Positions 1-6,698 are shown, counted from the first letter of the stretch. The stretch is 7,596 nucleotides of DNA from Candidatus Aminicenantota bacterium (GCA_016926925.1 JAFGNQ010000381.1:1-7596); one strand, 5' to 3'. Made by a program: numbers and translations. Notes: a model not told the origin generated them from the sequence alone.

Positions 1-1271
1 GCGTTCTTGTCGATGTCCAAAAGGAGATGGCCGTAGGGCCCGGCACAGCTGCATCCGGCTCGGGATTGGATGCCGAAGATGTCGTTCATCAGCTTGGTGA
101 CAAACTTTGGGTGCAGGATCCTGTCTTTGTGTTTGATGTTGAAGGAAACGATGGAAACCCTCCGGTAATGAGCTATGTCACCGACGAGTTCGAGGTTTTC
201 TATTTTTTTCAGACGGGACAAAAAGTATTCGGTGGTGGCCGATTCGATTTTTTCTATCGTGTCGATCCCGATCTTATCCTTGAGCTCGAGAACGAGGGCT
301 GCTTTCAGGGATTGAAGGATGGGAGGGGTTCCGGCTTTTTCGCGTGTCTCGATGTCCTCGGCGAAATCGTGACACTGGAATCCCACAAAGAGCACGGTGC
401 CTCCGCCGGCCGTGGTCGGAGGCAGGTCTTTGCGGTAAATTTTTTCGTTGAAGACCAACACTCCGCTCGTACCGGGACCTCCCAGGAACTTGTGTGGGGA
501 GAAAAAGATGGCATCGAAAGAGGAGGCATGATCGCGGTTCATGTCGATCTCCGTATAAGGTGCCATGGCTGCAAAATCGAAGAAAACGAGAGCCTTGTGA
601 TCCCGGCAGATTTTGGCGATATCATAGACCTTGGTCCGGATGCCTGTGATATTCGAGCCTGCGGAAAAGGAACCGATCTTCAGCCGCCGGGCGTATTTAG
701 GGTCGGCCAGCTCTGTCTCGAGCCGCCGCTGATCGATCATTCCGTCTGTGTCGAAGGGGATGACGACCACTTCGGTAAACGCCTCTCGCCACATCAACTC
801 GTTGGTGTGGTGCTCATAAGGACCGATAAAGACAACCGGCCGGCTTTCCACAAGCCTCTTGAAGGTAGCATCGGGATTGTCCGATTGCTCTGTTATTATC
901 TTCTCGAGCCTCTCTCTTGTCACCGGGGGGATGTAAACCCCGATGATTTCCTGCAGTTTTTTGAGGGCGCCCGTCGTGCCCGATCCTGTCATGATGATCT
1001 TTCCATTCTCACCGGCGTTGACCAGCCTTTTGATCTTGGCTTCGGCTTGGTGGAGCAACCTGGTCAGGTATTTTCCGGAATAGTCGTCTTCGGTATGGGT
1101 GTTGGCGTAGGATTTTTCGATGTTCGCGATTTTATCCTCGATCATTTTCAGGCCTCTGCCCGAAGCCGTGTAGTCGGCGTAGAGGAGATGTCGTTCTCCG
1201 AAAGGAGTATCGAAGAGAACATCGTTTCCGATGATCTGCTGACGGATAACATCTAGATCGTATGTGTTCAT
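1..1271 (-). CDS. Class V aminotransferase / cysteine desulfurase-like PLP enzyme, 3' end cut by window
   Basis: Reading the minus strand from the ATG at 1271 gives 423 uninterrupted codons that leave the window without a stop. The protein has the fold-type I, class V layout of SufS/CsdA-like enzymes: YADYTASG at 31-38, a glycine-rich TGSGTTGAL at 95-103, EHHTN at 153-157 (the cofactor-stacking histidine region of cysteine desulfurases), the PLP-pyridine aspartate D232 in VFFDFAA, the Schiff-base lysine K261 in SPHKFLGG, and a C-terminal RAGCSCAGP at 404-412. C409 aligns with the catalytic cysteine of SufS-type RxGHHC loops; C407 sits where a histidine is usual. A cysteine desulfurase or lyase activity (sulfur or selenium release) is inferred, and the substrate is unknown. 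It is already longer than SufS (about 406 residues) before the missing end. The start is supported by GGAG seven bases upstream and a promoter just beyond. The neighbouring operon is divergent, so no functional link is implied. Confidence 0.9.
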   Translation of the reverse strand, partial: MNTYDLDVIRQQIIGNDVLFDTPFGERHLLYADYTASGRGLKMIEDKIANIEKSYANTHTEDDYSGKYLTRLLHQAEAKIKRLVNAGENGKIIMTGSGTTGALKKLQEIIGVYIPPVTRERLEKIITEQSDNPDATFKRLVESRPVVFIGPYEHHTNELMWREAFTEVVVIPFDTDGMIDQRRLETELADPKYARRLKIGSFSAGSNITGIRTKVYDIAKICRDHKALVFFDFAAMAPYTEIDMNRDHASSFDAIFFSPHKFLGGPGTSGVLVFNEKIYRKDLPPTTAGGGTVLFVGFQCHDFAEDIETREKAGTPPILQSLKAALVLELKDKIGIDTIEKIESATTEYFLSRLKKIENLELVGDIAHYRRVSIVSFNIKHKDRILHPKFVTKLMNDIFGIQSRAGCSCAGPYGHLLLDIDKN

Positions 1272-1302
1272 CTGAATCTCCGTTTTTCAGGTAAGCGGCC
1301 CC

Positions 1303-1330
1303 ATTATACTCCGAATTTCGTTCCGATCAA
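1303..1330 (-). promoter_or_regulatory. Sigma70-like promoter of the PLP-enzyme gene
   Basis: On the minus strand a perfect TATAAT (1308-1303) lies 16 bases downstream of TTGATC (1330-1325), which matches four of six -35 consensus bases. The expected transcription start is near 1296, giving a leader of roughly 25 nt that includes the GGAG ribosome site before the ATG at 1271. Position and orientation fit the gene well. Confidence 0.6.
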
Positions 1331-1505
1331 AAATGGGGCAAAAGAATTCCTTCTCAGCGATTCAGACTGACTGCGACTCCTTAAATTTTTTCCGTCCACG
1401 GCTCCCTCAAGCAAAATGGGTACCTGCACATTTCTGTTGAGAGATAAAGGATGAAATGGTAATGTGTATATTTATGAGATAATCCTCTGGAGATTTTATG
1501 CCGTC

Positions 1506-2693
1506 ATGAGCAGCCTGACAGTGATGCGGACCGTAATGGCGAATCCCAAGCTTCTCTTGGTGAGGCCCGCCATCAACAAATTTATGATCGACTATCTTCG
1601 TAAGTTCAAGATGGTGCAGGTGGGAGGAAACATCATCCTGCATTCCCATCTTCCTCCTTTGAACAGCAAGGCTTACAAACGGTTTGTCGATAGGCATCTG
1701 CTCAAAAGAGTTACGGGGCCTTCCCATGCTCAAGTCGGACTGACCAATGTCTGCCCGCAGAATTGCGAATACTGCTACAACAAAGGCCGCAAAGGCATTC
1801 CGATGGATACCTCGGTCATCAAGGAGGTCATCCGCGATTTGAAGGAACTGGGTGTCGTCTGGTTGGGTTTTACAGGAGGAGAGCCGCTGTGCAACCAGGA
1901 TATTGTGGAAATTACGGAAACCGCGGGAGACGATATAGCCTTGAAGCTATTCACGACCGGCTGCACTCTGACCGAGGAAAAGGCCTCCGATTTGAGAAAC
2001 GCCGGCTTGTTCTCGGTGTCTGTCAGCCTCGACCACTGGAAGCCGGAGGAGCATGACCGCTTCCGCAGATACGAAGGGGCCTTTCGGACTGCACTGAGGG
2101 CATTGGATATTTTTAAGAATTTGGGAGATGTGCATGTCGGCGTTTCGGCTGTTCTCTCCAAGGAGATGATCGTGCAAGAGCAGGTAGAGGAATTTTTGGA
2201 CTTTTTGATCGGGCTTGAGATTCATGAAGCCTGGCTGAGTGAAGCCAAGCCTTCCGTAGCGGCCTACTGGAATAAAGACATGCTCATCACACTCGAAGAA
2301 CAGAATAAGCTGATCGCGCTCCAGGATCGCTGCAACAAAGAAGGGAAGATTACGGTCAATTATCTCGGCCACTTCGAAAGCGGAGCGCATTTCGGCTGCA
2401 ATGCCGGACACAAGATGATTTACGTGGATGCCTTCGGCGAAGTCAGTCCCTGCGTCTTCACTCCGATGACCTTCGGCAATGTCCGCGATGAACCCGTAAA
2501 AAACATTGTCGGCGCCATGAAAAATTGCTTCCGTTCATCCGATTCCTGCTTCATCAACACCAACTTCGAACTCTTTAGAAAATACGTCCGAGGGAACCTT
2601 GATCTCGAACTCGACAAAGAGGCCTCGTCGGTGATTGCAGGCAAGGCCCGCTTCGGCGGACTCCCGGAATTTTTCCGGATTTACGAAAAATAG
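1506..2693 (+). CDS. Radical SAM enzyme with SPASM/twitch-like C-terminus
   Basis: From the ATG at 1506 this encodes 395 residues. The radical SAM cluster motif is CX3CX2C (C83, C87, C90, in NVCPQNCEYCYN), followed by the SAM-binding GGE at 124-126 and a core that ends near residue 225. The C-terminus carries GCNAG (C298), a D-x-x-G turn and SPCVF (C316), then C341 and C348; this resembles SPASM/twitch domains that hold an auxiliary Fe-S cluster, found in enzymes that modify peptides or small molecules. About 75 residues precede the core; no PqqD-like recognition domain is evident. It is the first gene of a four-gene operon with a membrane protein, a small Cys-containing protein and a GMC oxidoreductase, which suggests a shared modification pathway; the substrate is unknown. 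The start is uncertain: an in-frame GTG at 1464 and ATGs at 1524 and 1536 also exist. GGAG at 1489-1492 is 13 bases from 1506. Confidence 0.9.
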   Translation: MSSLTVMRTVMANPKLLLVRPAINKFMIDYLRKFKMVQVGGNIILHSHLPPLNSKAYKRFVDRHLLKRVTGPSHAQVGLTNVCPQNCEYCYNKGRKGIPMDTSVIKEVIRDLKELGVVWLGFTGGEPLCNQDIVEITETAGDDIALKLFTTGCTLTEEKASDLRNAGLFSVSVSLDHWKPEEHDRFRRYEGAFRTALRALDIFKNLGDVHVGVSAVLSKEMIVQEQVEEFLDFLIGLEIHEAWLSEAKPSVAAYWNKDMLITLEEQNKLIALQDRCNKEGKITVNYLGHFESGAHFGCNAGHKMIYVDAFGEVSPCVFTPMTFGNVRDEPVKNIVGAMKNCFRSSDSCFINTNFELFRKYVRGNLDLELDKEASSVIAGKARFGGLPEFFRIYEK

Positions 2694-2703
2694 AGGAATC
2701 GGA

Positions 2704-3108
2704 ATGAAAGCATACAGGATCATCAGCTTTTTTTTAACGGCGTCCTTTGTCGCTGCCGGCCTCATTTTCCTTTTTTTCCCCGGTAGGGTTCTGCTCTTCT
2801 TCAACAGCTGTTCGCATGTTTTTGGCCTCCCTCCAGCGCCTGTTCGGGAAGCCGGGTTTTTCAACATCCTGGCGGCAGGCTATATGTACCTTGTTGCCTT
2901 GCTTGCCTTCTGGATGTATCGCTGCCCGGAGAATAAATTTTTCCCTCTTCTGCTGGCCAACGGCAAATTCGCCAGTGCAATCCTGTCGGTCTGTTTCGCT
3001 CTGGTACTCAAGCCCTACTTGATATTTTGGGTGAATAGCCTTGTCGATAGTCTGATCGGGGTGGTCGTACTCATTCTTTATATGAGGATTAAAAGACTGA
3101 ATCCATGA
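2704..3108 (+). CDS. Small four-helix integral membrane protein, unknown function
   Basis: This encodes 134 residues, mostly hydrophobic. Four likely transmembrane segments are visible, at about 5-26, 53-72, 79-102 and 105-127, with a short basic tail (RIKRLNP). There is no recognisable catalytic motif. A lysine (K88, in NGKF) and an aspartate (D115, in NSLVDSL) fall inside or at the edge of helices 3 and 4 and could pair or bind a ligand. The overall size and layout resemble small DoxX-like or DUF4345-like four-helix proteins, but I do not recognise a family with confidence. The start at 2704 has GAGGA six bases upstream; an earlier in-frame start at 2635 would overlap the radical SAM gene by 59 bases and add a non-hydrophobic tail, so it is rejected. 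It follows the radical SAM stop by 10 bases and overlaps the next gene by four, so it belongs to the operon and may anchor the pathway at the membrane. Confidence 0.85.
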   Translation: MKAYRIISFFLTASFVAAGLIFLFFPGRVLLFFNSCSHVFGLPPAPVREAGFFNILAAGYMYLVALLAFWMYRCPENKFFPLLLANGKFASAILSVCFALVLKPYLIFWVNSLVDSLIGVVVLILYMRIKRLNP

Positions 3109-3653
3109 ACATCTTTTGGCATGTCCTCCGCATGTACGTCCCTGCTTCCGTGAAAAAGAAGAAGCTGGAAGAACTCTGCACCCTCACAGCCGATGCTTTT
3201 CAGTGCTCTGCGCCTGAAATATCCGGACTTGCCTACAGAGAGGCCTTGACCCGGTACGCTTCCTTCACCCGGGATAAGACCATAAAAGCCATCGAGTCGG
3301 GAGAGGATGTAGCTGCGCTCAAGAACAGATTATACCGGAATGCATGGAGGTTAGGTGGGAACATTCGAGAGGATTTCAAGATAAAAAACCTTGCGGATGT
3401 GATGGCGGTGAGCCGTATCCTCTACCGCATTCTGGGAATTGACTTCCGTGGAAATCGAAAGGGGGAAGTCGAGATTCGGAAGTGTTTCTTCAGTCCGTTC
3501 TATTCCGGACAAATTTGCAGAATTATTTCTTCTTTGGATGAGGGTATGCTTGCCGGATTGTCGGACGGCGGGCGGCTTTCCTTTGAGCAAAGGATAACCG
3601 AAGGGAAGGACTGCTGTCGGGCTCTGCTCAGTCTCGAGGAGAATCCGGAGTGA
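3105..3653 (+). CDS. 182-residue protein, resembling the ATC-hydrolase-like family
   Basis: A soluble protein of 182 residues starting in an ATGA overlap with the membrane-protein gene, so translation is probably coupled. The N-terminal half is helical and basic. The C-terminal half carries RKCFFSPFYSGQIC (C127, C138), SSLDEGMLAGL at 142-152 and ITEGKDCCRA at 164-173 (C170, C171). Spaced cysteines with a final G-x-x-C-x-A/F strand are reminiscent of proteins annotated as L-2-amino-thiazoline-4-carboxylic acid hydrolase (ATC hydrolase-like), a label that for most members is not backed by biochemistry. The resemblance is from memory of the pattern, not an alignment, so the family assignment is tentative. 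Its place between a membrane protein and a GMC oxidoreductase suggests a partner or hydrolase in the same pathway; a metal- or cofactor-binding role for the cysteines is possible. Confidence 0.8.
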   Translation: MNIFWHVLRMYVPASVKKKKLEELCTLTADAFQCSAPEISGLAYREALTRYASFTRDKTIKAIESGEDVAALKNRLYRNAWRLGGNIREDFKIKNLADVMAVSRILYRILGIDFRGNRKGEVEIRKCFFSPFYSGQICRIISSLDEGMLAGLSDGGRLSFEQRITEGKDCCRALLSLEENPE

Positions 3654-4942
3654 AAACAGCGATCGTGGTCGGAAGCGGTGCCGGTGGTGCGACTGTAGCT
3701 AAAGAGCTTCAAAGGAGGTTCCGGGTTAAGGTTCTTGAGGCCGGGAAACCTTTCCGCGCCTTTTCCTGGAACCTTGAGAAATTGGCAAAGCTGAAGAAAG
3801 CCGGAATTTTCATGGACGAGCGGGAAATCCCCCTTATTTTTCCAGCCATGCGGATCCAGAAGACCGATGATCGTATGGTCTTGGTCAAAGGAATCTGTAC
3901 AGGCGGCACGACCACGCTCAGCACGGGAAATGCCCTTCGTCTGGATCGGGATCTCAAAAAAATGGGTGTCGATCTCGATGATGAATTTGCAGAGATTCGC
4001 GAAGAGATCTTCATTTCATCGGATCACCGGCATCTCTGGCGGCAGGCGACAGAAAAGCTTTTCAAAGCTTGTCAGGAGATGGGGCTGGATCCGGAACCGG
4101 TCCCGAAAATGGGGCATTACGAACGCTGTGCCAACTGCGGCCGGTGCGTCCTGGGCTGTTCTCATGGAGTCAAGTGGGACAGCCGGCAGTATTTGCAGAC
4201 GGCTGTAGCGAAAGGAGTGGAGCTTATCACCGGATGCCGCGTTGAACGTGTTGTCATTGAAGGAAGTCTGGCGACGGGAGTTTTGGCTCAAAGGGGATTC
4301 CGAACCGCATTTTTCCCGGCCGATCTCGTGGTTCTTGCTGCGGGCGGGCTGGGGACTCCCGTCATTCTCCGGAATTCCGGTTTGGAGTGCGATTCCAAGC
4401 TGTTCGTCGATCCGGTTCTCTGTGTGGCGGCAGAATGGGAAAACTGCAAACAGAATCAAGAAATCCCGATGCCTTTCGCAGTTCAGAAGGAGCATTTCAT
4501 GCTCTCGCCTTATTTCGATCACCTCAGTTTCCTTTTTAACCGAACCTGGAGATATCCTGCAGGAAACATTTTGAGCCTTATGATAAAACTGTCCGATTCG
4601 AATCAGGGGAGTGTGTCTGCAAGAAAAGTGAAAAAAACGCTCACTTCCAAAGACAGAGAGAGGCTCCAGGATGCTGTCTCTCTGTGTCGTGATATTCTAG
4701 CCCGGTTGGGGGTCAAACCCGAAAAGACGTTTCTCGGTACCGTAAACGCAGGTCACCCCGGGGGAACACTGGCTTTGACGCAAGCTGAAGCCGGGACTTT
4801 GCACAAGAAACAGCTTCCCGGCAATTGTTATATTGCCGATGCCAGCTTGCTCCCGTGCTCTTTAGGCCGCCCCCCTATTTTGACCATCGTCGCCCTCGCC
4901 AAGAGAGTGAGCAAAATCTGCTGTCAAGTCTTCGGAAATTGA
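3650..4942 (+). CDS. GMC-family FAD oxidoreductase with ferredoxin-like cysteine motif
   Basis: It encodes 430 residues, short for a GMC oxidoreductase (usually 500-600). The N-terminus has the FAD dinucleotide-binding motif VVGSGAGGA (G8, G10, G13), with E30 closing the second strand. GGTTTLSTGNALR at 85-97 is the usual flavin-contacting segment. VVLAAGGLGTPVIL at 227-240 and the C-terminal block NAGHPGGT (366-373) followed by YIADASLLPCSLG and PPILTIVALAKR (394-419) are diagnostic for the family. H369 matches the first catalytic histidine. The second catalytic position, Asn or His before P-x-x-T in classical members, appears to be a proline (P408). A CX2CX2CX3C motif (C160, C163, C166, C170) is inserted before the middle region and could hold a 4Fe-4S cluster that passes electrons from the flavin. 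The GTG start at 3650 overlaps the upstream stop (GTGA), with GAGGAG eight bases ahead. Oxidation of an alcohol or C-H/C=C substrate is inferred; the substrate is unknown. Confidence 0.92.
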   Translation: MKTAIVVGSGAGGATVAKELQRRFRVKVLEAGKPFRAFSWNLEKLAKLKKAGIFMDEREIPLIFPAMRIQKTDDRMVLVKGICTGGTTTLSTGNALRLDRDLKKMGVDLDDEFAEIREEIFISSDHRHLWRQATEKLFKACQEMGLDPEPVPKMGHYERCANCGRCVLGCSHGVKWDSRQYLQTAVAKGVELITGCRVERVVIEGSLATGVLAQRGFRTAFFPADLVVLAAGGLGTPVILRNSGLECDSKLFVDPVLCVAAEWENCKQNQEIPMPFAVQKEHFMLSPYFDHLSFLFNRTWRYPAGNILSLMIKLSDSNQGSVSARKVKKTLTSKDRERLQDAVSLCRDILARLGVKPEKTFLGTVNAGHPGGTLALTQAEAGTLHKKQLPGNCYIADASLLPCSLGRPPILTIVALAKRVSKICCQVFGN

Positions 4943-5700
4943 ATCCCTCGGGTGCAGACTACGAGGAATTCCTCGGAGTCTGCGTCGAGTTCATTTTCAT
5001 GGAAGTCGCCGAAGATGTGACCTAATTTGAGCTTCGACCGGCCGATGAGATGCTCCAGCTCGTACCGGAAGAAATACCTGAGAGGAAATTCCCATTTATC
5101 GGTCATTTCTCTGCCGTTTTCCTCCCAGACAAAGCGCATGGTCACGTGGATAAGTTGCTCTATCGGATCTGTCTGTGTCGAGGAATACCTTCGGAGTATC
5201 TTCCCGGGCGCATGTTCGCCTTCGAAATCGAGCCTGTCCGTCATCCCTTCGGCCAGAGCCTTGTGGTTTGGTATAAACACGTCGAAGATGAAAAGCCCGC
5301 CCGGCATCAAATGGTCGTGGATCTTGTCCAATGCCGACAGTTGATCCTCGACTGTTATCAGGTGCGAAAAAACCCGGAAGGGGGCGATAATCAAATCGAA
5401 TTTTTTTTCGAGCTGCATAGAGATTGCATCTTGGACAGCCACTCTACATTGGTCCTCCGGACCGATTTTTTTCTTGAGTTTTTCAATCATGGCCGGGCTG
5501 GCGTCGATACCGAATATATCCGCGCCCTTTTTAAGGGCTGTGAAGAAGATGCGGCCCGTACCGACCCCGACTTCCAGAACAGGTCCCTTTGTTTGAGCGA
5601 TCTTTTTCAGATAGTATCCCGTGTCTATACTGCGGACCTTGGCGTAGATCGTATCGTAAAACCGGGCCACGGTATCGGTCCGCTCGTATGGATTTTTCAT
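4924..5700 (-). CDS. Class I SAM-dependent methyltransferase
   Basis: It encodes 258 residues with a Rossmann-type methyltransferase core: motif I VLEVGVGTGR at 41-50, an acidic end of strand 2 at D66 (FGIDAS), D91 in the adenine-binding loop, strand 4 FDLIIAPF at 101-108 and the post-core LMPGGLFIFDV at 131-141. The C-terminal part, with LRYFFRYELEHLI at 207-219 and a GDF turn at 231-233, matches small-molecule methyltransferases of the Methyltransf_11/25 type. The methyl acceptor cannot be inferred. The ATG at 5700 directly follows the TAG of the upstream aldo/keto-reductase-like gene with no gap (TAGATG), so the two form an operon and are probably translationally coupled; a purine-rich GGAAGAAAG lies just before. 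Its 3' end overlaps the convergent GMC gene by 19 bases. Confidence 0.92.
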   Translation of the reverse strand: MKNPYERTDTVARFYDTIYAKVRSIDTGYYLKKIAQTKGPVLEVGVGTGRIFFTALKKGADIFGIDASPAMIEKLKKKIGPEDQCRVAVQDAISMQLEKKFDLIIAPFRVFSHLITVEDQLSALDKIHDHLMPGGLFIFDVFIPNHKALAEGMTDRLDFEGEHAPGKILRRYSSTQTDPIEQLIHVTMRFVWEENGREMTDKWEFPLRYFFRYELEHLIGRSKLKLGHIFGDFHENELDADSEEFLVVCTRGIQFPKT

Positions 5701-6498
5701 CTATATCTTTCTTCCGTAGACATAATCTCCGATTCGCCGCATCCAGTCCAATTCCTCCCCGGTCATAGGCCCTTCAGCAACTTCCGTCAGGTTTTCCTCC
5801 ATCTGAAGAGCAGTCGAGGGAGCGGAAATGGCCACATCCACCAAGGGGTTGGACAGGGCGAATCGGTAGCAATCCCCGGCCGTGGGACGTTTCTCGTTTT
5901 CAGGAATCTTTTTGGATTTCACGAGGGACATACGCCGCGTAGTCTGGAAAGCTACGATTGCCGGACGGTTCTCGTTCATGTAAGGGAAAATATCCTCCTC
6001 TGCGCCCCGGTTGGCTGCGTTGTAACGGATGTGGAAGACATCGAACCGGTCATCTTCGGCGAGTTTAGGAAAAAGTATCCGCTTATGGCTCGATAAGCCG
6101 AGAAATTTGAAGGCTCCTCGATCCCTTAGTTTTTCAGCGGCATCGAGCACCTTGTCTTTAGGAGGTTTGTTGTGCCAGCCCAGGAGGAGCACATCCGCAT
6201 ATTCTAATCCCAGCTTCTTGAGACCTCGCATCAGACTCTGTTCCAGCCCCTTCCCGTTCCGCCTGAAATCCTGAATGACCACGATAAGCTCATCGCGTTT
6301 TCCCCGGGCGGTGATGTTGCGGATGGCCTGGGCCATTTTTTTGTTTCGCAGGGCGCCCCAATAGAAATAGTTACAGCCGGCTTCGAAGGCAGCCTCCAGG
6401 GCTTCTGTGGGTGTCCCGTAAGCTGCGCCCAGTCCTAAACGGCCTGTCTTGAGATTCGTTTTGCCGAGTTTAATCCTTTCGCTAAGCCAAATCTCCAT
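5701..6498 (-). CDS. Aldo/keto-reductase-fold protein with degenerate catalytic tetrad
   Basis: From the ATG at 6498 it encodes 265 residues. The order of segments follows the AKR (beta/alpha)8 barrel: LGLGAAYG at 21-28, the strand-2 region GCNYFYWG at 41-48, ADVLLLGWH at 101-109, FKFLGLSSHK at 130-139, FDVFHIRYNAANRGAE at 152-167, PAIVAFQTTR at 179-188 and the C-terminal SNPLVDVAISAPSTALQMEENL with its usual cofactor-binding look. The family's catalytic tetrad (Asp, Tyr, Lys, His) seems absent: the FDTA aspartate position is Y46, the tyrosine position is about R51, the lysine region reads VVIQD, and the histidine of LIHW is G107. Ordinary NADPH-dependent carbonyl reduction is therefore doubtful. 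The start is set by GGAG eight bases upstream; the longer frame beginning at 6585 would start upstream of the promoter's -10 box. It is the first gene of an operon with a methyltransferase. Confidence 0.88.
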   Translation of the reverse strand: MEIWLSERIKLGKTNLKTGRLGLGAAYGTPTEALEAAFEAGCNYFYWGALRNKKMAQAIRNITARGKRDELIVVIQDFRRNGKGLEQSLMRGLKKLGLEYADVLLLGWHNKPPKDKVLDAAEKLRDRGAFKFLGLSSHKRILFPKLAEDDRFDVFHIRYNAANRGAEEDIFPYMNENRPAIVAFQTTRRMSLVKSKKIPENEKRPTAGDCYRFALSNPLVDVAISAPSTALQMEENLTEVAEGPMTGEELDWMRRIGDYVYGRKI

Positions 6499-6540
6499 CT
6501 TCTTTTCTCCGGCTCGATTTTCGTGCTGTCTTTCTAATCT

Positions 6541-6569
6541 AATAAATGAAAAAATGCTGTTCCTGTCAA
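6541..6569 (-). promoter_or_regulatory. Sigma70-like promoter of the AKR-methyltransferase operon
   Basis: On the minus strand a perfect TTGACA (6569-6564) is followed after 17 bases by TTTATT (6546-6541), matching four of six -10 bases. Transcription would begin near 6534, about 36 bases before the ATG at 6498, which leaves room for the GGAG site and argues against the longer N-terminus. The weak -10 lowers confidence. Confidence 0.5.
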
Positions 6570-6636
6570 CTGTTTTTGAGAACAAGGATGCATTTCCGTT
6601 TCAGCAGCAAATATGGGCTTGAACAATTTTCGCTTC

Positions 6637-6663
6637 TTGACACATACCGAAACTTGATATGAT
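6637..6663 (+). promoter_or_regulatory. Strong sigma70-like promoter of the NfeD-SPFH operon
   Basis: TTGACA at 6637-6642 is a perfect -35. TATGAT at 6658-6663 matches five of six -10 bases and is preceded by TGA, making an extended -10 (TGnTATGAT) that compensates for the short 15-base spacer. Expected start of transcription is near 6670, giving a leader of about 115 nt before the NfeD-like start. The -35 boxes of this promoter and the divergent one are 67 bases apart. Confidence 0.6.
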
Positions 6664-6698
6664 GGATCCGGTTTACTTGTGTGAATAAAAGATTTTCT

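Noticed and set aside
27..1256. A 409-codon plus-strand open frame
   Set aside because: It is in the exact codon register of the minus-strand PLP enzyme (triplets 1269-1271 and 27-29 share phase), so it stays open only because that gene avoids TTA, CTA and TCA codons. Its translation has no recognisable motif, whereas the minus strand shows a full PLP-enzyme set.
1437..1483. Promoter for the radical SAM operon
   Set aside because: TTGAGA at 1437, TATATT at 1467 and GATAAT at 1478 are each reasonable boxes, but none pair with correct spacing, so no promoter is called. The operon may use another sigma factor or a regulator.
1464..1505. N-terminal extension of the radical SAM protein from GTG 1464
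   Set aside because: It adds 14 residues unlike the rest and relies on a GTG with only AAGGA 12 bases upstream. It cannot be excluded, but ATG 1506 is preferred.
1506..4942. Mycofactocin biosynthesis cluster
   Set aside because: Only the radical SAM/GMC pairing matches. No MftA-like peptide, MftB-like RRE protein, peptidase or glycosyltransferase is seen in this window.
5050..6096. A 348-codon plus-strand open frame spanning two genes
   Set aside because: It is the codon-for-codon antisense of the methyltransferase and the AKR-like gene. Those two share one phase because they abut with no gap, which lets a single antisense frame run through both.
6499..6585. N-terminal extension of the AKR-like protein from 6585
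   Set aside because: It would start upstream of the -10 box of the predicted promoter, and ATG 6498 has a well-placed GGAG and begins the AKR fold.
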